DNA of 64,000 nt from an uncultured Propionibacteriaceae bacterium (GTDB lineage: Bacteria > Actinomycetota > Actinomycetes > Propionibacteriales > Propionibacteriaceae): NCBI GenBank assembly GCA_937926975.1, contig CALBCJ010000025.1, positions 1 through 64,000 on the forward strand. The letters run 5' to 3'. The number at the start of each line of letters is the position of its first letter. Within the stretch, counting starts at the first letter, position 1. Both the position numbers and the translations under genes were made by a program. Positions 9,859 to 18,097 of this stretch are shown here, piece by piece. The notes under the pieces are model-generated. The model searched no databases and was not told the DNA's origin. It worked only from the letters and a program-made list of their open reading frames with translations.

Positions 9859-12351
9859 TCAGCCGGTCCTCGGTACCGCCTGGCAGCGCTCCACGGCCGA
9901 CGCGATCGCCGCGTCCCGGGCGGCGCCGGCCTCGGTGTCGGTCAGGGTGCGGTCAGGAGCCCGGAAGCGCAGCGCGTACGCCAGCGACTTACGACCCTTC
10001 CCGACCTGCTCACCGGTGTACACGTCGAACAGCCGGATCTCCTCCAGCAGCTCCCCGGCGCCGTCGACCAGCGCCTGCTCAACCTCGGCGGCCGGGACCG
10101 ACGCGTCAACGATCAGCGCCACATCCTCTTTCGCCACCGGGTGCGACGACACAGCCGTGACCTCCCCGGTCGCCGGCGCCAGAGCGATCACGGCGTCCAG
10201 GTCGAGCTCGGCGGCAGCCGTACGGGCCGGCAGGCCGAAGGCCTGGCAGACGCTGGGGTGCAGCTCACCGGCGTAGCCGACGACGGCTCCGCCCACCGAC
10301 AGCGCGGCGCAGCGGCCAGGGTGCCACGGCGGCTGCTGGGCCGCCGCCCGTCCCAGCCGGACCCCGACCGCCTCGGCCGCGGTCTGGGCGAAGCCGATCG
10401 CCTGGACCCAGCCGGCCGGCTCGCCAGCACCCTGCCACCCGGCCGCGGTCCAGGCACCGGTGACCACGGCGGCCAGGTGCCGCGGCTGCTGGGGCAGCGC
10501 GTCGTTCATCGCCGCCAGCTCGGCACCGCTAGGACGCTGCGCCACCGACGGCACCGGGGCCTTGCCGACCGGGCCGAAGAAGACCGGGCCCGACTCGTAC
10601 AGGGCCAGGTCGTCCTGGCTGCGGGAGGTGTTGCGCGTGACCGCGGCGAAGAGTCCGGGCAGCAGCGAGGTCCGCAGGTACGGGGCGGTGTCGGCTAGCG
10701 GGTTCGCCAGCCGTACGAGCTCTCGGCGCGGGTCGTCACCGGGAACCTGCATCCGGTCCAGGTCTGCCTCGGCAGCGAACGGGAACTGGATCACCTCGAC
10801 GAAGCCCGCGGCCGCCACCGCGGCCGCCACCGCCCGGCGCAGCTGCTGGCGCCGGGTCAGACCCCGGCCCCCGGCCGGGCGCGGCAGCACCGGGGTGATG
10901 GTGTCCAGGCCGACCTTGCGGCCGACCTCCTCGACATAGTCGTACGGGTCGCGCAGGTCCGGGCGCCAGGTCGGTGGCTGGCAGTGCAGCCGGTCCTGGT
11001 CGAGGCGTACCTCGACGCCCGAGCCGCGCAGGATCTGGACCACCCGCTCGGCGCCGACCTCGGTGCCCAGGACCCGGTCCGCCAGGGCAGCGGTGATGGT
11101 CTGCTCCGGCACCGTCGGGACCTGCCCGGCCACCGTCTCCCCCGGCTCCAGGGTGGCCCCGGCCAGCTCGACCAGCAGCTGTGCCACCCGGTGCGCCGCC
11201 GCGTACACGGCGCCCGGGTCGACTCCCCGCTCGAACCGCTTCGACGCCTCCGAGGCAAGCTTGTGGCGCCGGGCGGTCCGCCCGATCAGGGCCGGGTCGA
11301 ACCAGGCTGCCTCGATCACCATCCGGCGGGTCTGCTCACCGAGCTCGGTGGTCACCCCGCCCATCACCCCGGCCAGACCGATCACTCCGGAGTCGTCGGC
11401 GATCACGATGTCGTCGCTGCTCAGCTCGCGCTCGGTGCCGTCGAGGGTGGTCAGCCGCTCACCGGCCGCGGCCTGCCGGACCACGATCGGGCCCGCCAGC
11501 CGGTCGGCGTCGTAGCCGTGGATCGGCTGCCCGGTCTCGAGCATCACGTAGTTGGTGATGTCGACCGCCAGCGAGATCGGCCGCATCCCGGCCATCCGGA
11601 GCCGGTTCTGCAGCCAGGCCGGGGAGGTCCGGTCCGGGTCGATCCCGCTCACCGAGACCGCCACGAAGTGCGGGCACCCGGGGGTCTCCAGCCGGACCGG
11701 GTGCCCTGCGGACGCCGGTGCCGGGGTGGCCCGCCCGACCGGGTCGGTGAACGGGACCCCGAAGGCCTGGGCCGTCTCGCGGGCCAGGCCCCGCACCGAC
11801 AGGCAGTAGCCCATGTCGGGGGTGACCGCGATGTCGAGCACCTCGTCGTCGAGCCCGAGCACACTCAGCGCGTCCGTCCCCGGGACCAGGCGCCGGCCGT
11901 CCACCTCGGGCTGGAGCACGAGGATCCCGCTGTGGTCGGTGCCGGTCCCGATCTCGTCGGCGGCGCAGATCATCCCGTCGGAGATGTGGCCGTACGTCTT
12001 GCGGGAGGCGATCTGGAAGCCCCCCGGCAAGGTGGTGCCGGGCAGGGCCACCACGACCAGGTCACCGACAGCGAAGTTGTGGGCTCCGCAGACGATCCCC
12101 CGCCGGCCGTCCTCCCCGTTGTGCTCCGGGCCCACGTCGACCTGGCACCAGCGGATCACCTTGCCGTTCTTCTGGGGCTCCTCAACCAGCTCCAGGACCT
12201 GGCCGACCACCAGCGGGCCGGTGACCTCAGTGGCCGGCTCCACCGACTCCACCTCGAGCCCGGCCCGGATCAGGGCGTCCCCGACCTCCCGGCCAGTGAC
12301 CTCGTCGGTGATGGCTGCGTACTCACGCAGCCACGACAGCGGCGCCCTCAT
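9859..12351 (-). CDS. pheT: Phenylalanyl-tRNA synthetase beta subunit
   Basis: The beta chain of the alpha2-beta2 PheRS carries tRNA-binding and editing functions. The start at MRAPLSWLREY (ATG at 12351) gives 830 residues, the expected size. In order it has the N-terminal tRNA-binding OB domain (about 40-160, with VCGAHNF), the B3/B4 editing region, the B5 DNA-binding-like domain (around 400-470), the catalytic-like core, and a C-terminal FDX-ACB anticodon-binding domain (about 735-830, SSHPVAKEDVALI). The start overlaps the pheS stop by ATGA. Confidence 0.97.
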   Translation of the reverse strand: MRAPLSWLREYAAITDEVTGREVGDALIRAGLEVESVEPATEVTGPLVVGQVLELVEEPQKNGKVIRWCQVDVGPEHNGEDGRRGIVCGAHNFAVGDLVVVALPGTTLPGGFQIASRKTYGHISDGMICAADEIGTGTDHSGILVLQPEVDGRRLVPGTDALSVLGLDDEVLDIAVTPDMGYCLSVRGLARETAQAFGVPFTDPVGRATPAPASAGHPVRLETPGCPHFVAVSVSGIDPDRTSPAWLQNRLRMAGMRPISLAVDITNYVMLETGQPIHGYDADRLAGPIVVRQAAAGERLTTLDGTERELSSDDIVIADDSGVIGLAGVMGGVTTELGEQTRRMVIEAAWFDPALIGRTARRHKLASEASKRFERGVDPGAVYAAAHRVAQLLVELAGATLEPGETVAGQVPTVPEQTITAALADRVLGTEVGAERVVQILRGSGVEVRLDQDRLHCQPPTWRPDLRDPYDYVEEVGRKVGLDTITPVLPRPAGGRGLTRRQQLRRAVAAAVAAAGFVEVIQFPFAAEADLDRMQVPGDDPRRELVRLANPLADTAPYLRTSLLPGLFAAVTRNTSRSQDDLALYESGPVFFGPVGKAPVPSVAQRPSGAELAAMNDALPQQPRHLAAVVTGAWTAAGWQGAGEPAGWVQAIGFAQTAAEAVGVRLGRAAAQQPPWHPGRCAALSVGGAVVGYAGELHPSVCQAFGLPARTAAAELDLDAVIALAPATGEVTAVSSHPVAKEDVALIVDASVPAAEVEQALVDGAGELLEEIRLFDVYTGEQVGKGRKSLAYALRFRAPDRTLTDTEAGAARDAAIASAVERCQAVPRTG

Positions 12352-13457
12352 CGCGCACCTCCCACCAGCGACCGGCTGAACCGGACGTCTCCTTCCACCA
12401 TGTCGCGCATGTCCTGAGCGTTGTTGCGGAACATCAGGGTCCGCTCGATCCCCATCCCGAAGGCGAAGCCGGAGTACGTGTCGGTGTCGACCCCGGCGGC
12501 CCGCAGCACCCGCGGGTTGACAACCCCGCAGCCTCCCCACTCGATCCAGCCCTCGCTGGCGCAGGTACGGCACGGTGCGGCCGGGTTGCTGACGCTGGCA
12601 CCGTGGCAGACGAAGCACTCCAGGTCGAGCTCGGCGCTGGGCTCGGTGAACGGGAAGTAGTTGGGCCGGATCCGGACCCGGACGTCACCAAACATCACCC
12701 GGGCCAGGTGCTGCAGAGAGCCGATCAGGTGGGCCATGGAGATCCCCCGGTCGACGACCAGGCCCTCGATCTGGTGGAAGACCGGGACGTGGGTGGCGTC
12801 GAGCTCGTCGGCCCGGTACACGGTCCCCGGGCAGACCACGTACACCGGCAGCGGCCGGTCCAGCAGCGAGCGGAGCTGGACCGGAGAGGTATGGGTCCGC
12901 AGCACCACGTGGTGGTCGGCGGGCTCGACGAACAAGGTGTCGGACTCCCCACGAGCGGGGTGGTCGGGACCAATGTTGAGGGCGTCGAAGTTCAGCCACT
13001 CGGCCTCGACCTCCGGCCCCTCGGCCACCTCCCAGCCCATCGCCACGAAGACGTCCACCATCAGGTCGGACAGGGCAGTGATCGGGTGGACCGCGCCCTG
13101 CGGCGCCAGCGCCACCGGCAGCGTGACGTCGACGGTCTCGGCGGCCAGGGTGCGCTCCAGCTCGGCCGCACCGACCACGGCCTCCCGCTCGGCGAGGGCG
13201 CGCTGGACCTGGCCGCGGGCGGCCCCGAGCCGGGAGCCGGCTTCCTTGCGGACGGCCGGGGGGAGGGCCCCGATCTCCCGGTTGGCCAGGGCGAGCGGGG
13301 AGCGGTCGCCGGCGTGCGCGAGGCGGGCCGCCTTCAGCTCGGCGGTGGTCTCGGCCGCCGCGAAGGCCGCCAGTGCCTCCTCCACCATCTGGGTGACCGC
13401 CTCAGGACCGAGGGCGGTGACCTGGACCGGGTCGTAGCTGGGACTGGGGCCTGACAT
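12348..13457 (-). CDS. pheS: Phenylalanyl-tRNA synthetase alpha subunit
   Basis: This is the catalytic subunit of PheRS. Its 369 residues comprise an N-terminal coiled-coil (about 10-110) and a class II aminoacyl-tRNA synthetase core. Motif 2 appears as GTVYRADELDATHVPVFHQ, and motif 3 as GFAFGMGIERTLM near the C-terminus. A CxxC...CxxC pair (FVCHG...CRTC) is present in the insert before motif 3, as in several actinobacterial PheS. It forms an operon with pheT through an ATGA overlap. Only 39 bases separate it from the upstream methyltransferase. Confidence 0.97.
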   Translation of the reverse strand: MSGPSPSYDPVQVTALGPEAVTQMVEEALAAFAAAETTAELKAARLAHAGDRSPLALANREIGALPPAVRKEAGSRLGAARGQVQRALAEREAVVGAAELERTLAAETVDVTLPVALAPQGAVHPITALSDLMVDVFVAMGWEVAEGPEVEAEWLNFDALNIGPDHPARGESDTLFVEPADHHVVLRTHTSPVQLRSLLDRPLPVYVVCPGTVYRADELDATHVPVFHQIEGLVVDRGISMAHLIGSLQHLARVMFGDVRVRIRPNYFPFTEPSAELDLECFVCHGASVSNPAAPCRTCASEGWIEWGGCGVVNPRVLRAAGVDTDTYSGFAFGMGIERTLMFRNNAQDMRDMVEGDVRFSRSLVGGAR

Positions 13458-13496
13458 GGCGTCCTCTTCGTGTGATGGGCAGGGCCGCAGGCGAGT

Positions 13497-14369
13497 CTAG
13501 GAGAGCGGCCTCGCTGCGGGCACGGGACTTTGTGGGGGTGAGACGGGCTGCTGGGCAGCGGCGGCGGCGTACAGGCAGACCGCAGCGGCGGTGGAGAGGT
13601 TGAGGCTCTCGGCCTGGCCCCACATCGGCACCCGAACCACCTGGTCGACCAGCTCCCGGTCGGCGGCGGGCAGTCCCCAGGCCTCGTTGCCGAAGACCCA
13701 GGCGACCGGGCGGCTGAGCGACCCGTCTCGCTCCAGCTCGGTGAGGGTGACCTCGCCGCTGCCGTCAGCGGCCAGCACCCACATCCCGGCGGCCCGGAGC
13801 GCGGCCACGGTCTCGGCCAGCGCCGGGCCGTGGACCACGGGCAGGTGGAACAGGCTCCCGACGGTGGCGCGCACAGTCTTGGGGTTGTACGGCTCGACCG
13901 ACTGCTCGGTCAGCACCACCCCGTCGGCGCCGAAGGCGTCGGCGCAGCGGATCACGGCCCCGGCGTTGCCGGGGTCGCGGACCTGGGCGCAGACAGCGAC
14001 GAGCTGGGTGGGCCGGTCGAGCAGCTGCGCCAGGGAGGTCTCCCGGACCGTGCAGACCGCGACCACCCCCTGCGGGTGGACGGTCCCGACCAGCCGGTCC
14101 AGGTCGGCCTCACCGACCTGGAGCAGCTCGGCCCCAGACTCGCGTACGCGGGCCAGCAGCGGGCTCAGCCGAGGCTGGGCGGCAGCGGTCACCAGGCAGC
14201 GGCGGACCAGTCCGGCCGCCGCGGCCTCCCGGACCGCCTGCGGCCCTTCGACCAGGAACTGGCCGCTGGTCTGGCGCCCCTTGCGGGTGAGCAGCCGACG
14301 AGCCGACCGGAGTACTCCCGCCGAGGCGGTCCCGATCGGCTCGTCGGCTGTCTGCTGCGACCAGCTCAC
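13497..14369 (-). CDS. TrmH/SpoU-family RNA 2'-O-methyltransferase
   Basis: The 290-residue protein has an N-terminal substrate-binding L30e-like domain (about 25-110, RKGRQTSGQFLVEGPQAV) and a C-terminal SPOUT knot (about 125-285). SPOUT motifs are DPGNAGAVIRCADAFGADGV, VFGNEAWGL and the closing motif VRVPMWGQAESLNLSTAAAV. Such enzymes use SAM to methylate ribose in 23S rRNA or tRNA; the exact site cannot be read from the sequence. It starts 1 base after the rplT stop, so it is likely co-transcribed with infC-rpmI-rplT, a common actinobacterial order. Confidence 0.92.
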   Translation of the reverse strand: MSWSQQTADEPIGTASAGVLRSARRLLTRKGRQTSGQFLVEGPQAVREAAAAGLVRRCLVTAAAQPRLSPLLARVRESGAELLQVGEADLDRLVGTVHPQGVVAVCTVRETSLAQLLDRPTQLVAVCAQVRDPGNAGAVIRCADAFGADGVVLTEQSVEPYNPKTVRATVGSLFHLPVVHGPALAETVAALRAAGMWVLAADGSGEVTLTELERDGSLSRPVAWVFGNEAWGLPAADRELVDQVVRVPMWGQAESLNLSTAAAVCLYAAAAAQQPVSPPQSPVPAARPLS

Positions 14370-14370
14370 C

Positions 14371-14730
14371 TCAGGCGGCGACCGCGTCCTTCGCGACCTG
14401 GACCAGGCTGGCGAAGGCCTTGGGGTCGCTCACCGCGAGGTCGGCCAGGATCTTGCGGTCAACCTCGACCCCAGCTGCCTTGAGGCCGCAGATGAAGCGG
14501 TTGTAGGTCATCCCCTCGGCGCGGGTGGCGGCGTTGATCCGCTGGATCCACAGCGCCCGGAAGTCGCCCTTGCGGTCGCGACGGTCCCGGTAGGCGTAGG
14601 TCATCGAGTGGAGCAGCTGCTCCTTGGCCTTGCGGTAGAGCCGCGAGCGCTGGCCCCGGTAGCCGGACGCCGCCTCCAGCACCTCGCGGCGCTTCTTCTG
14701 GGCGTTCACTGCGCGCTTCACGCGTGCCAT
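14371..14730 (-). CDS. rplT: 50S ribosomal protein L20
   Basis: The 119-residue sequence begins MARVKRAVNAQKKRREVLE and contains the conserved GYRGQRSRLYRKAKEQ and DFRALWIQRINAA blocks of L20, a basic protein needed for early 50S assembly that binds 23S rRNA. It follows rpmI in the infC-rpmI-rplT operon. No L20-type autoregulatory leader was identified. Confidence 0.98.
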   Translation of the reverse strand: MARVKRAVNAQKKRREVLEAASGYRGQRSRLYRKAKEQLLHSMTYAYRDRRDRKGDFRALWIQRINAATRAEGMTYNRFICGLKAAGVEVDRKILADLAVSDPKAFASLVQVAKDAVAA

Positions 14731-14763
14731 GGTGTTCTCCTCGTCAGAATGTCAGGTGGGTCG

Positions 14764-14958
14764 TCACTTGCCGAGCAGCCGGCGGGCCTTGCGGGCGTCG
14801 CTAGAGCCCAGCTCCGCGTCAGGCATCAGACGCCGGGTCTGGCGCGACGACTTGTGCTCGTTCAGGTGGCGCTTGCCGGCCTGACGGTGGACGAGCTTGC
14901 CCGTCCCGGTGACCTTGAACCGCTTCTTGGCACCGGAGTGCGTCTTCATCTTCGGCAT
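14764..14958 (-). CDS. rpmI: 50S ribosomal protein L35
   Basis: The 64-residue protein starts MPKMKTHSGAKKRFKVTGTG and has the conserved HxxLE-like HLNEHKSS region and lysine/arginine-rich tail of L35. It sits between infC and rplT on the same strand, 33 bases before rplT and 40 bases after infC, the conserved bacterial arrangement. Confidence 0.98.
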   Translation of the reverse strand: MPKMKTHSGAKKRFKVTGTGKLVHRQAGKRHLNEHKSSRQTRRLMPDAELGSSDARKARRLLGK

Positions 14959-14998
14959 CTGCCGCTCCGTTCTCGTGTTGCGTGATCAGCGACTCGAC

Positions 14999-15688
14999 CT
15001 ACAGGTCGATATCGGGGTCCAGGTTGTCGGCGGGACCGCGCTTCTTCTTCGGCGCGGCCGTGGCAGCCACCCGGGCCCGGTGCTCGGCCAGGTCCCGCTG
15101 CTCGGCCTGCTCCGACGCGGTCCGCTCCGCGGCCCGGCGGTCCTTCTCCGCCTTCTGCTCGACCCGGGCCTCGGCCTTCTTCCGGGTCGGGGCGAGCACC
15201 ATCAGCATGTTGCGCCCGTCCTGCCTGGGGGCCGACTCCACGGTGCCGTCAGCGGCCACGTCGTCGGCCAGCCGCTTCAGCAGGTTGAAGCCCAGCTCGG
15301 GGCGGCTCTGCTCGCGGCCGCGGAACATGATCGTGATCTTGACCTTGTCGCCGCCCTTGAGGAAACGCACCACGTGACCTTTCTTGGTCTCGTAGTCGTG
15401 GGCGTCGATCTTGGGCCGGAGCTTCATCTCCTTGATCACGGTGTTGGTCTGGTTGCGCCGGCTCTCACGGGCCTTCTGGGCGTTCTCGTACTTCCACTTG
15501 CCGTAGTCCATCAGCCGACAGACCGGGGGGCGGTTGCCGGGAGCCACCTCGACCAGGTCCAGGTCGGACTCCTGGGCCAGGCGCAGCGCGTCCTCGATGC
15601 GCACAATGCCCACCTGCTCACCGCTGGGGCCGACGAGGCGGACCTCGGGCACGCGGATTCGTTCGTTGATGCGCGGTTCGGTGCTGAT
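14999..15688 (-). CDS. infC: Translation initiation factor IF-3 (predicted AUC start)
   Basis: IF-3 binds the 30S subunit and checks start-codon pairing. Homology begins at ISTEPRINERIRVPEV, whose first codon is ATC (15686-15688). Upstream, GGAGG (15693-15697) lies four bases before this ATC, and no ATG or GTG fits this position. A rare AUU/AUC-type start is the known basis of IF-3 autoregulation, so I place the start here, giving 229 residues. The N-domain (1-75, CRLMDYGKWKYE), the linker and the C-domain (DKVKITIMFRGRE) are intact. The C-terminal tail of about 50 residues is lysine/alanine-rich, as in actinobacteria. An open frame continues upstream to 15805 but lacks IF-3 homology. Confidence 0.93.
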   Translation of the reverse strand: MSTEPRINERIRVPEVRLVGPSGEQVGIVRIEDALRLAQESDLDLVEVAPGNRPPVCRLMDYGKWKYENAQKARESRRNQTNTVIKEMKLRPKIDAHDYETKKGHVVRFLKGGDKVKITIMFRGREQSRPELGFNLLKRLADDVAADGTVESAPRQDGRNMLMVLAPTRKKAEARVEQKAEKDRRAAERTASEQAEQRDLAEHRARVAATAAPKKKRGPADNLDPDIDL

Positions 15689-15723
15689 GAGTCCTCCAAG
15701 TTCGCTTCTGAGACAACTGACAA

Positions 15724-15747
15724 GGGCCCCGCGCCGACGCGGAGCCC
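15724..15747 (-). promoter_or_regulatory. Hairpin in the infC mRNA leader
   Basis: On the minus strand a 10-bp stem (GGGCTCCGCG with CGCGGGGCCC, one G-U pair) closes a 4-base loop, 36 bases before the predicted infC start. It is followed by TTGTCAGTTGTCTC rather than a U-tract. It could be an attenuator or a regulatory leader of the infC-rpmI-rplT mRNA. The structure is visible, its role is inferred. Confidence 0.5.
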
Positions 15748-15995
15748 TGACACCCGGGCCGCAGCAGGCTGGGACACCTCTGCCCGGTACTGACCCACGC
15801 CCCACGGGGCGTCAGGTGGGAGACCCGGCCTCCACTTCGCGCGCGTGGTTCTCGTCGAACCGACCGGCACAGTGTACGCCGGTCAGTCCCAGCGGCAGAA
15901 ATCGGCGCTGCCCGAGACGACCGTGCAGCCGGGTCAGCCGACACGGTGGTCCTCCGAGGCGTACCCGGGTGCCGACGCCGAGAAGGTCGCGCAGC

Positions 15996-16811
15996 TCAGC
16001 CGGGCCGACGCGCCAGGAAGACCCCGACCACCGCGAGCAGGGTGCCCACGATCCCGACCGCCAGCAGCGGGTCGGCCCCCTGCGCAGCGGCGCCTGTCCC
16101 CTCGAGCCGGACCGCGGCCTGGGCCCCGCCACGGCCTGCTCGGGACACAGACACCGAAACCGACGGGTCAGGTGGCAGCGACGGCGGGGTCGGCTTGCCT
16201 CGGGAGACCGACACCGAGACCGTGGGCTCCGTGGGCGCTGTCGCCGTGACGGTCCTGGTCACCGTGGGTCCAGGGACCGTCTGCGTGGGTCCAGGAACGG
16301 TCACTGTCGGCCCAGGCACCGTCACCGTGGGACCAGGGACCGTCACCGTGGGACCAGGGACCGTCACTGTCGGCCCAGGCACCGTCTGGGTCACGGTAGG
16401 CCCCGGGACGGTGCTCGCTGGAGCCGTGACCGTCACCGTACGGGTCGGGCGGGGCTGCCACGGCCACCACCAGGGCACCCACGCCCCGGCCTGGCCCCTC
16501 GCCGCGGGGACCTCCACCACCGGCCCGGCTGTCGCCCCGGTCTGAGGGCTCAGCTGCCTGGGGCAGCTGGGCCGGCCGGTCCGGCTACGGACCAGGTACG
16601 TCTCCTGACCCACGTCGTACCGGACCCCCACCTGGTGGGCGGTTCTGACCTGGCGCGGATTGGGACCGCTCCCCAGATCACCAGCCTGGTCATAGACACA
16701 GACCCACGCCGTCCTCACCGGAGCTGACTGAGCCGCGGGGGGCGCCGCGACCAGGGCCACACCCGCAAGGAGACCTGCCGGCAACCAGACCAGCAGCCGT
16801 GTCCTGTTCAT
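15996..16811 (-). CDS. Secreted, probably membrane-anchored VPGPTVT-repeat protein
   Basis: The 271-residue protein has an N-terminal signal peptide (about 1-30, basic MNRTR, hydrophobic core, AQSA-P cleavage). A small globular part follows (31-115) with two cysteines. A Pro/Thr/Val repeat region (134-185) is made of near-identical VPGPTVT units. A Ser/Val-rich stalk (about 196-224) precedes a C-terminal transmembrane helix (about 249-266) ending in Arg-Arg. This suggests a surface protein whose repeats span the cell wall. No enzymatic domain is recognised. It stands alone between infC and hisG. Confidence 0.75.
   Translation of the reverse strand: MNRTRLLVWLPAGLLAGVALVAAPPAAQSAPVRTAWVCVYDQAGDLGSGPNPRQVRTAHQVGVRYDVGQETYLVRSRTGRPSCPRQLSPQTGATAGPVVEVPAARGQAGAWVPWWWPWQPRPTRTVTVTAPASTVPGPTVTQTVPGPTVTVPGPTVTVPGPTVTVPGPTVTVPGPTQTVPGPTVTRTVTATAPTEPTVSVSVSRGKPTPPSLPPDPSVSVSVSRAGRGGAQAAVRLEGTGAAAQGADPLLAVGIVGTLLAVVGVFLARRPG
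16257..16412 (-). repeat. 21-bp coding minisatellite (VPGPTVT units)
   Basis: About seven tandem copies of a 21-bp unit encode VPGPTVT in the surface protein at 15996-16811. Several adjacent units are identical at the DNA level (GGTCCCTGGTCCCACGGTGA type on the minus strand), while the outer ones have variants (VPGPTVTQT, VPGPTQT). Identity of inner copies points to recent slippage or unequal crossing-over, so copy number may vary between strains. Confidence 0.85.
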
Positions 16812-16941
16812 GTGGCTCCCTCGACTCGCGACCCCACTAGGACGGAGATCCTACTCCTCCGAGTCGTCACGCGCGACCCAGCCATTGACACGCGGATCGA
16901 GAACCCGGCAAACCAGTGTCAGCAGGAGAAGCGACCGGTGG

Positions 16942-17814
16942 TCACAGCCGGCAGGCAGCGATGTCGGTGATCAGGATGCCGCGCGCCCCCGCCTCCCAGA
17001 GCCGGTCCATCAGCTGCTGCGAGCCGCGCCGCGGCACCATCGAGCGGACCGCCGACCAGCCTGGGGTCCCCAGAGGGGAGATCGTGGGTGCCTCCAGGCC
17101 CGGCGCCAGGTCCACCGCCGCCTGCAGGGCGTCGTTGGCGATGTTGAAGTCGACCAAGACAAAGTCCCGAGCCACGAGGACCCCGGAGATCCGACGCTGC
17201 AGCTGCTCCAGGCCCGGAGCGGGACGTGCCCCGCGTCGCCCGATCAGGACCGCCTCCGACTCCAGAACCGGCTCCCCGAAGACCTCCAGCCCGGCCTTGC
17301 GCAGGGTGCTGCCGGTCTCCACCACGTCCGCGATCGCGTCAGCGACCCCGAGCCGGATCGCGATCTCCACCGCCCCGTCCAGCCCGATCAGACGAGCCGA
17401 GACTCCCTGGCGCTCCAGGTACGCCCGCACCAGCCCCGGGTACGAGGTCGCGATCCGGTGCCCTTCCAGGTCGGCCACCGTCTTGCCGGCGCCGCCCGGG
17501 GCAGCGAAGCGGAACTTGGTCCCTCCAAAGCCCAGCGGCAGCAGCTCCGTGGCGTGAGCGCCGGAGTCGAGGAGCATGTCCCGCCCGGTGATCCCCAGGT
17601 CGAGGGTCCCCTCCCCCACGTACACGGCGATGTCGCGAGGGCGCAGGTAGTAGAACTCGACCCCGTTCGCCTCGTCCACCAGGACCAGGTCCTTGAGGTC
17701 CCAGCGCTGCCGGTAGCCGGCCTCCTTCAGCATCCGGGTGGCGGGCTCCGCCAGGGAGCCCTTGTTGGGGACGGCGATCCTCAGCAGTGTCGTACGGTCC
17801 TCGGTCACCGGCAC
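16942..17814 (-). CDS. hisG: ATP phosphoribosyltransferase (long form)
   Basis: HisG condenses ATP and PRPP in the first committed step of histidine synthesis. The 290-residue length shows the long form with a C-terminal regulatory (histidine-binding, ACT-like) domain, so it needs no HisZ. It begins LRIAVPNKGSLAEPA. The PRPP-binding region reads ADAIADVVETGSTLRKAGLEV. It lies 16 bases after hisE in an argG-hisE-hisG unit. Confidence 0.96.
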   Translation of the reverse strand: MPVTEDRTTLLRIAVPNKGSLAEPATRMLKEAGYRQRWDLKDLVLVDEANGVEFYYLRPRDIAVYVGEGTLDLGITGRDMLLDSGAHATELLPLGFGGTKFRFAAPGGAGKTVADLEGHRIATSYPGLVRAYLERQGVSARLIGLDGAVEIAIRLGVADAIADVVETGSTLRKAGLEVFGEPVLESEAVLIGRRGARPAPGLEQLQRRISGVLVARDFVLVDFNIANDALQAAVDLAPGLEAPTISPLGTPGWSAVRSMVPRRGSQQLMDRLWEAGARGILITDIAACRL

Positions 17815-17830
17815 AGGCTACCGACCCCGC

Positions 17831-18097
17831 TCAGAGCCGCTGGTAGACGTCGTCTAGCTCCAGACCGAGCGAGACCATCAGCACCTGGACGTGGTACAGC
17901 AGCTGGCTGATCTCCAGCGCCGCAGCCTCACTGCCCTCGTGCTCGGCCGCCATCCACACCTCGGCGGCCTCCTCGACGATCTTCTTGCCGATCTCGTGCA
18001 CCCCGGCATCCAGCCGCGCGACCGTGCCCGACCCCTCGGGGCGGGTCGCCGCGGTGTGCTGCAGCTGGGCGAAGAGCTCCTCGAAGGACTTGCTCAC
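17831..18097 (-). CDS. hisE: Phosphoribosyl-ATP pyrophosphatase
   Basis: HisE hydrolyses PR-ATP to PR-AMP, the second histidine step. The 88 residues have the all-alpha MazG-like fold with the metal-binding EIGKKIVEEAAEVWMAA motif and the ALEISQLLYHVQVLM helix. Its start overlaps the argG stop (ATGA), so it is translationally coupled to argG. It is followed by hisG, the usual hisE-hisG pair; the other his genes are not in this window. Confidence 0.96.
   Translation of the reverse strand: MSKSFEELFAQLQHTAATRPEGSGTVARLDAGVHEIGKKIVEEAAEVWMAAEHEGSEAAALEISQLLYHVQVLMVSLGLELDDVYQRL

Noticed and set aside
16257..16412. CRISPR-like regular repeats
   Set aside because: The 21-bp units are contiguous without spacers and are in frame in a protein gene, so they are a coding minisatellite.
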